Source: Fistularia commersonii (Eukaryota; Chordata; Actinopteri; Syngnathiformes; Fistulariidae). Taken from it: a stretch of 64,000 nucleotides of DNA. Location: the NCBI GenBank assembly GCA_037954325.1, contig JBBMNZ010000081.1, positions 180,001 through 244,000 of the forward strand, read 5' to 3'. Under the pieces are notes generated by a model. It was given only the letters and a program-made list of their open reading frames with translations. It did not search any database and was not told the DNA's origin. Below are positions 58,689 through 64,000 of the stretch, piece after piece; the stretch's first letter is position 1, and each line of letters starts with the position of its first letter. The position numbers were made by a program, and so were the translations under genes.

Positions 58689-60053
58689 GGTTATGGGCCC
58701 AGGCAACGAACAAAAGGAGGAAGATGGCAACGTTTGGTTTTCGATGGAGACGAAAACAACTACGAGCTTTGGGAAGTAAAGTTTCTGGGACACATGCGAC
58801 TCGAAGGTTTGAAAGAGACAATACTTTCAACTGTTGAGCCCGACCCAGATAAAAATGCAGAATGCTACGCTGAGCTTATCCAGTTCCTCGATGATAAAAG
58901 TCTATCATTGGTAATGAGGGAAGCCGCAGATGACGGTCGAAAAGCTTTGAAAATATTACGGGATCATTACGCCAGCCAGGGTAAGCCCAGAATTATTTCC
59001 CTGTACAGCGAACTATGCTCACTCAAGAAGGAACCCGACGAAACAATAACAGATTACATTATCAGAGCAGAAAAGGCAGTCACCGCTCTGAGAAACACAA
59101 AACAGGTGATAAGTGATGAGCTGATGATCGCTATGGTTATGAAAGGGCTTCCAGAACCGTACAAGCCCTTCGTCATTCACGTAACTCAGAGCAGTGAAGA
59201 AATGACGTTTATTCAGTTCAAGAGTAAACTAAGAAGTTATGAAGAGACTGAAAAGTTTGACAGCAAAACCAAATCAGACAATGTCATGAAAGTGGACATG
59301 TCAACGGTGATCTGCTATGGATGTGGAAACCGTGGCCATATGGCAAAAGCTTGTCACCAAAAATCAGGGCCAAAATGGTGCAGCTATCACAGAAGCACAA
59401 CCCACACCGATGAGACATGCAGAAGAAAATCCAAGCCCAAAGAAGACTCGGTCAAACAAAACACAGACATCCAAGACAAAGATAAGGAAGATGAGCAAAC
59501 TTTTGTATTCAAGGTCAGTCAAAAAGTCCCTCCGGAAAATATCAGAAAAAATGGACTGATGGTAGACTGTGGCGCTACATCACACATCATAACACAAGAA
59601 GACAAATTCATAAGATTTGATGAGTTTTTCAACCCAAACAAACATTACATGGAGCTAGCAGACGGGACCAGAAGAAACAAAGTGGCACTAAAAAGAGGTG
59701 ATGCAGAAGTGTTACTCCAGGACATTGAAGGAAAACCTGTCCTGGTAACCTTAAGGGGAGCCTTATTCATCCCATCATATCCTCAGGACTTCATATCGGT
59801 GAAGGCAGCCACAGCTGATGGAGCCAGCGTGATATTCAAAGAAGGAGAGAACAGACTCATAACCAAAGAAGGAAAAATTTTCAGCATTGAGGAATGTGAC
59901 AGACTCTACTACATAAGAACGGTAAATTATCAACAACTTTATGATGATACAGTAAATGACATGATGTCCAGAGATAGAGTAAACTTAACTTGTGATGTCA
60001 AAACATGGCATGAGATTATGGGACACTGCAATGTAAAAGATGTATTAAAATGA
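58653..60053 (+). CDS. copia-A2 Gag-protease frame
   Basis: 466 codons ending in TGA. I chose the ATG at 58,653 because it is the first ATG in the frame, it is conserved in all copia-A LTRs, and the Gag homology begins before the next Met. The primer-binding site is read as codons for TGYGPR. Domains: Gag capsid-like region (about residues 23-200), CCHC zinc knuckle CYGCGNRGHMAKAC (about 220), second Cys/His cluster CSYHRSTTHTDETC, protease DCGATSH (about 304), and the start of the integrase zinc-binding region (WHEIMGH, two His). It makes virus-like particles and processes the polyprotein. In other copia elements this frame continues directly into integrase. Confidence 0.9.
   Translation: MENEEAANLNATGYGPRQRTKGGRWQRLVFDGDENNYELWEVKFLGHMRLEGLKETILSTVEPDPDKNAECYAELIQFLDDKSLSLVMREAADDGRKALKILRDHYASQGKPRIISLYSELCSLKKEPDETITDYIIRAEKAVTALRNTKQVISDELMIAMVMKGLPEPYKPFVIHVTQSSEEMTFIQFKSKLRSYEETEKFDSKTKSDNVMKVDMSTVICYGCGNRGHMAKACHQKSGPKWCSYHRSTTHTDETCRRKSKPKEDSVKQNTDIQDKDKEDEQTFVFKVSQKVPPENIRKNGLMVDCGATSHIITQEDKFIRFDEFFNPNKHYMELADGTRRNKVALKRGDAEVLLQDIEGKPVLVTLRGALFIPSYPQDFISVKAATADGASVIFKEGENRLITKEGKIFSIEECDRLYYIRTVNYQQLYDDTVNDMMSRDRVNLTCDVKTWHEIMGHCNVKDVLK
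58689..58702 (+). promoter_or_regulatory. Primer-binding site of copia-A2 (initiator tRNA-Met half-tRNA type)
   Basis: GGTTATGGGCCCAG directly after the 5' LTR, identical to copia-A1. Match to the anticodon arm of initiator tRNA-Met is 14 bases, and the next base (G) departs from it. Confidence 0.85.
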
Positions 60054-60071
60054 CCAAACTTAGTCGAGGGT

Positions 60072-62666
60072 ATGAAGATTACAGGTCAGACCAAGGTAGA
60101 CTGTAACGTAGACTGTAACGTATGCACGGAGGGAAAATTCACAAATAGCAGAAACAGGCAAGCTGATGCAAAAGCTGATGCACCCCTAAAAATGGTACAC
60201 ACTGACTTATCAGGCCCGATTGAACCAGCTGGTCAAGAAGGGCATAAGTATGTCATTTCATTCACAGATGATTATTCAGGGGCAGTATTTGTATATTTTC
60301 TCAAATACAAGAGTGAAGCTACATTAGCAACAGAGAAGTTCCTTGCTGACAGCGCAGCGTATGGTCGTGTCAAATGTATCAGGTCAGACAACGGGACTGA
60401 ATACACAGGAAATGCTTTTCAATCTCTTCTAAGGGAGAAAGGCATAAGACATGAAACATCATCCCCATACTCTCCCCATCCAAATGGGACAGCAGAAAGA
60501 CAATGGAGGACCCTTTTTAAAATGGCAAGGTGTATGCTAATAGCAAAAGGATTACCAAAGGTTTTGTGGCCTTATGCTGTCCAGACCGCTGCCCATATTC
60601 GAAATAGATGTTACAATGACAGACACAAAAATACCCCATACTTCATGTTAACAGGGAGAAAGCCAAATCTTTCAAAAATGTGGATATTCGGAACTGAGTG
60701 TTATGCATACAAACATGACACTAAGAAATTGGATCCCAGATGTGAAAGAGGAATATTTGTGGGATACAGTAAGAAAAGCCCTTCATACCTGGTCTATAAT
60801 CCACTTACAGAAAAAGTGGCAAAACAGAGACTGGTGAAATTGATCAAAAAGGGAAGAATTGAACAACAAACACAAACTGATGATTATGAGACAGAAATCC
60901 AGGGATATGAAGACACAGAATCTACAGATGAAACCAGTATAGATGTGTCACAAAGTGAAAATAAAACAGACAACCATATACAAAATGAGGATGAGAGTAC
61001 TAACGCAGATGTGTCACATGACGAAGAAACAGCAGAAAATGTCCAAAATGAAAAAGAGACGAGGTCAGACATAAAACCCAGATATAATCAAACCAGTCGC
61101 TATCCTAGACGAAAAAGGGTCGTTCCAAGGTATTTAGAGGATTATCAGACAGACTATATTAACAATGATAAAAATCATACAACTATTGATTACTGTTACA
61201 GGACTGTGTGCGGAGTCCCACAGAATTATAGTGAAGCACTGAAGTCACCACTGGCACCCGGGTGGAATTGTGCCATGAGGGAAGAGATTGACTCGCTTAA
61301 ACAGAATGACACATTTGAACTGACAACTTTACCTGAAGGGAGAAAAGTAATTGGAGGAAAATGGGTATTTGCCCTTAAAGAAAATGCTGAAGGAGGACAA
61401 ATATTTAAGGCCAGATATGTAGCTAAGGGTTACAATCAAACAGAAGGCATAGACTACTATGAAACTTTTGCACCGACAGCTAACATTACATCAGTGCGGG
61501 CACTAATGCAGATAGCCGTACAAAATAACCTCATTGTCCATCAAATGGATGTTAAGACGGCATATTTACATGCTCCTATACATGAGGAGATTTTCTTGGA
61601 ACAACCAGAAGGGTTTGAAATGATGTCAGAAACAGGAGAGAAACTAGTGTATAGATTAAAGAAATCTCTTTATGGCCTGAAACAATCAGGAAGAAACTGG
61701 TATGAACTCCTTAATGACCATTTAGAACAGGACAACTTTGTGAGAAATCTCTCTGACCACTGTGTGTACAGAAAACAGACGGAAAATGGTGACACAATCA
61801 TTGTAATAATTTGGGTAGATGATTTAATTATTGCCGCAAGCAGCAATGATGCACTCAGCACATTTAAACAGAACATGAAATTCAAGTTCAACATGAAAGA
61901 CCTGGGGAAACTATCATATTTTTTGGGCATACAATTTGAACAAAAGGGGGATGAAATCAAAATGAACCAGACAAAGTACATCCTAAAAATGCTAGAGAGA
62001 TTTGGAATGTCAGAATGTAAAGCAAGATCTACTCCAAGTGAGCAAAAATTAGAGGGCATCCCTGTAGCTGATGAAAATGAGCAAAGTGAACCTGTCGACC
62101 CCAAAGAATATCGTGAGATTGTAGGCAGTCTTATTTATGCCATGACTTGCACCAGACCTGATATCAGCTGGATAGTGAGCAAACTATCACAGAATCTGGC
62201 AATGCCAAAAGTAGAAAACTTAGTAGCTGCAAAACATGTTCTGAGGTATTTGAAGGGGACAGCTGATTATGAACTAAGTTTCAAGACAAATAAGGAGGAT
62301 TTGAACCTGATAGCTTACAGTGATTCAGACTGGGCATCATCTGTAGAAGACAGACGTAGCACTACAGGCTACTGTTTCAGTTTAACAAAACAAGGCCCAG
62401 CCATTGCATGGAAGTCAAGGAAACAGCCCACAGTGGCCCTGTCAACATGTGAGGCTGAATACATCGGCCGAGCCACCACCGCACAAGAAAACATGTACCT
62501 GTCTCAACTGTTAAACGGTATGGACAACAAAATGTACAGTTGCACAACAATCTACGGAGACAATCAGGGGGCCATCGCACTGAGTAAGAATCCTGTAAAC
62601 AGACAAAGGTCAAAACACATTGATGTAAAATATCATTTCATTCGTGAAGCACTCAGTGAGGGTTAA
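60072..62666 (+). CDS. copia-A2 integrase, reverse transcriptase and RNase H frame
   Basis: 864 codons from the first ATG, in the same phase as the Gag-protease frame and separated from it only by the TGA at 60,051 and six sense codons. Integrase: CxxC of the zinc finger (within VDCNVDCNVC), catalytic Asp in HTDLSGP (about residue 44), Asp in RSDNGTEY (about 104), Glu in NGTAERQW (about 140). RT: GGKWVFALKENAEGG, 'QMDVKTAYLHAPI' and WVDD (about 580). RNase H: YSDSDW (about 748), STCEAEY (about 791), YGDNQGAI (about 827). All catalytic residues are present. TAA at 62,664 cuts off about 34 further codons that still encode the copia end (YCPSEDMLADISTK). Needed for cDNA synthesis and integration. 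Confidence 0.92.
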   Translation: MKITGQTKVDCNVDCNVCTEGKFTNSRNRQADAKADAPLKMVHTDLSGPIEPAGQEGHKYVISFTDDYSGAVFVYFLKYKSEATLATEKFLADSAAYGRVKCIRSDNGTEYTGNAFQSLLREKGIRHETSSPYSPHPNGTAERQWRTLFKMARCMLIAKGLPKVLWPYAVQTAAHIRNRCYNDRHKNTPYFMLTGRKPNLSKMWIFGTECYAYKHDTKKLDPRCERGIFVGYSKKSPSYLVYNPLTEKVAKQRLVKLIKKGRIEQQTQTDDYETEIQGYEDTESTDETSIDVSQSENKTDNHIQNEDESTNADVSHDEETAENVQNEKETRSDIKPRYNQTSRYPRRKRVVPRYLEDYQTDYINNDKNHTTIDYCYRTVCGVPQNYSEALKSPLAPGWNCAMREEIDSLKQNDTFELTTLPEGRKVIGGKWVFALKENAEGGQIFKARYVAKGYNQTEGIDYYETFAPTANITSVRALMQIAVQNNLIVHQMDVKTAYLHAPIHEEIFLEQPEGFEMMSETGEKLVYRLKKSLYGLKQSGRNWYELLNDHLEQDNFVRNLSDHCVYRKQTENGDTIIVIIWVDDLIIAASSNDALSTFKQNMKFKFNMKDLGKLSYFLGIQFEQKGDEIKMNQTKYILKMLERFGMSECKARSTPSEQKLEGIPVADENEQSEPVDPKEYREIVGSLIYAMTCTRPDISWIVSKLSQNLAMPKVENLVAAKHVLRYLKGTADYELSFKTNKEDLNLIAYSDSDWASSVEDRRSTTGYCFSLTKQGPAIAWKSRKQPTVALSTCEAEYIGRATTAQENMYLSQLLNGMDNKMYSCTTIYGDNQGAIALSKNPVNRQRSKHIDVKYHFIREALSEG

Positions 62667-62807
62667 ATAAATCTTATCTATTGTCCATCAGAGGACATGT
62701 TGGCAGACATCTCGACAAAACTCATGACAAAGGTAAAAATAGAAAAATTCAAAAAGTGGTTCTTTGGAAATTAAAATGTCCAAAGTTTTTTTTTGGATGT
62801 TGAGATC

Positions 62808-62816
62808 AAGAGGGGG
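62808..62816 (+). promoter_or_regulatory. Polypurine tract of copia-A2
   Basis: AAGAGGGGG abutting TGTTGAGATAGG of the 3' LTR. Confidence 0.85.
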
Positions 62817-63172
62817 TGTTGAGATAGGTGATCTCATTAGTTTTATTTGAGTTTACATTCTAGTATACATATGTTGTATTTGTATCTACTCTCAGGAAAT
62901 GCATGGCACTTTATGACAAGGTTTGGGACTTGTTTTAGTTTTTCGCGACTGTTCAGCTAACTTGACGTTAACTTCTACGTCAGTGTTTTTTTTTTGGTAT
63001 AGCGGTGCTGGCGGGAATTTTTCCCACACTCTGTACTGTACATGTCCCATGGCTAACCGATGTTGATTCCCGGAGCTGTGAAGAAGAAAATAAAAGACGA
63101 TTCAAACAAGGCAAACTTGTGAATTCCTTCCGAAACATGGAAAACGAAGAAGCTGCGAACTTAAACGCAACA
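62817..63172 (+). repeat. 3' LTR of copia-A2
   Basis: 356 bp, TGTTGA to GCAACA. It shares diagnostic variants with the copia-A1 3' LTR ('gaaatgcatgg', 'gctgcgaac'), in line with a duplicated 3' half. Confidence 0.93.
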
Positions 63173-63228
63173 GTTTGGTTGTGGATGCGTTTCGGCTAAT
63201 GCTATTAGCACAGGTATGATGAGTTAAG

Positions 63229-63260
<32 letters not shown>

Positions 63261-64000
63261 CTGTGTGTGTGTGTGTGTGCGTGTGTGTGAGTGTGAATTT
63301 GTTTAGGTGGGGGGGGGTCGCGGACAGGGAGTACCGGGGCCTCGAGCGGATGAGCTGAGGAGCGGAGGAGGGCAGAAGCCTGGCCCGTGATTCGCTTATG
63401 TCCAGCGGTTCGGGAATTCCAGGGCCCAAAGCGGAGGAGCGATGGAGCTGAGAAGCGGAGGAGCGGAGGTAATGTTTCTCCTCTCAGAGGCGGGGAAGTT
63501 TGGGGGCAGAAGAACCCCTTAGACTGGCTAATGTGAGCATACTCCGGACATAGATCCCCCGGACGTATGATTGGAGCTCTCGGACCATTGGGCACACACA
63601 TGTGAATGAGTGGATGAGCTAATGTTTGTTTGGTTGTGGATGCGTTTCGGCTAATGCTATTAGCACAGCTATGATGAGTTAAGGTGTGTGTGTATGTGTG
63701 TGTGTGTGTGTGTGTGTTTGTGTGTTTTTGTGTGTGTGTGAGTGTGTGTGTGTGTGTATGTGTGAGAGTTTGTTTAGGTGGGGGGGGGGAGTACCAGAGC
63801 CCATACAGGAGGAGCGGTGGAGCTGAGAAGCGGAGGTAATTTTTCTCCTCTCAGAGGCGGGGAAGCTTGGGGGCAGAAGAACCCCTTAGACCGGCCAATG
63901 TGAGCCTTCTTCGGACATAGATCACCCGGACGTATGACTGGAGCTCCCGTACCTCTAGGCACACACATATGTGAATGAGTGGATGAGCTAATGTTTGTTT
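63173..64000. repeat. Satellite S6 (3' flank of copia-A2)
   Basis: Starts GTTTGgttgtgg. Nearly identical to 14,624-15,450, including low-frequency variants such as 'gtaccggggcctcgagc' and 'cccatacaggaggagcgg'. Continues to the window edge. Confidence 0.88.

Larger units (their letters stand above)
58333..63172 (+). mobile_element. Ty1/copia LTR retrotransposon copia-A2, nearly intact
   Basis: 4.84 kb with 356-bp LTRs at both ends, initiator tRNA-Met primer site, and two long in-phase frames split by one TGA. The flanks do not match: AGGAC before the 5' LTR, GTTTG after the 3' LTR. The 3' flank equals that of copia-A1, and the 5' flank pairs with the 3' flank of copia-A3. The element is therefore a recombinant of two insertions, or sits at an inversion breakpoint. 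Confidence 0.95.

Overview
The window looks like eukaryotic repeat-dense heterochromatin, most likely from a teleost fish. Supporting signs are long (GT)n tracts, a metazoan Ty1/copia element, an RTE LINE with a (GAA)n tail, an L1-clade LINE of the type common in fish, and no bacterial gene organisation. I found no convincing single-copy host gene, tRNA, rRNA or CRISPR array. The species cannot be named from the sequence.

Layout. 1-9,784: mosaic satellite built from a conserved leader with a small hairpin, a (GT)n tract, a poly-G run, an (GCGGAGGA)n-type block and a conserved tail; it includes a 2.55-kb tandem duplication and six telomere-type hexamers. 9,785-14,623: complete Ty1/copia element (copia-A1) with two 356-bp LTRs and a 5-bp target duplication, inactivated by stops. 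14,624-19,700: satellite, an internally deleted L1 (L1-delta), a satellite variant ('variant B') with a TATA-like box, and an L1 3' fragment. 19,700-30,290: GC-rich octamer satellite with a 1.64-kb tandem duplication. 30,290-37,280: mosaic satellite with a 635-bp duplication and a 395-bp AT-rich insertion. 37,280-42,316: second copy of the variant B/L1/satellite/L1-delta composite. 42,317-45,359: fragments of a second copia family (copia-B), a ~465-bp K block and an RTE 3' end. 45,360-48,723: third variant B/L1/L1-delta composite. 48,724-52,130: inverted copia-A3 fragment split by an RTE LINE. 52,131-57,844: three head-to-tail units of K block, LTR-like end and copia-B, with RTE 3' ends and (GAA)n tails closing the first two. 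57,845-58,332: inverted variant B and L1 tail. 58,333-63,172: copia-A2, nearly intact. 63,173-64,000: satellite matching the 3' flank of copia-A1.

How it fits together. Most repeats here multiplied by segmental duplication, not by independent insertion. The L1 copies share the same 5' break and the same nonsense codon, the copia-B copies share the same internal deletion, and the copia-A copies share stop codons. A 3.4-3.9-kb inverted repeat (41,451-45,359 against 54,905-58,332) flanks 9.5 kb. Target-site duplications show that the 5' end of copia-A2 and the 3' end of copia-A3 were once the two ends of one insertion, so an inversion or exchange has separated them.

The most interesting biology is in copia-A. 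It has a primer-binding site matching the anticodon arm of initiator tRNA-Met (the half-tRNA priming known from Drosophila copia). Its gag ATG lies inside the LTR, so the primer site is translated. A single UGA separates Gag-protease from integrase-RT-RNase H. No defence system or other novel gene system was found.
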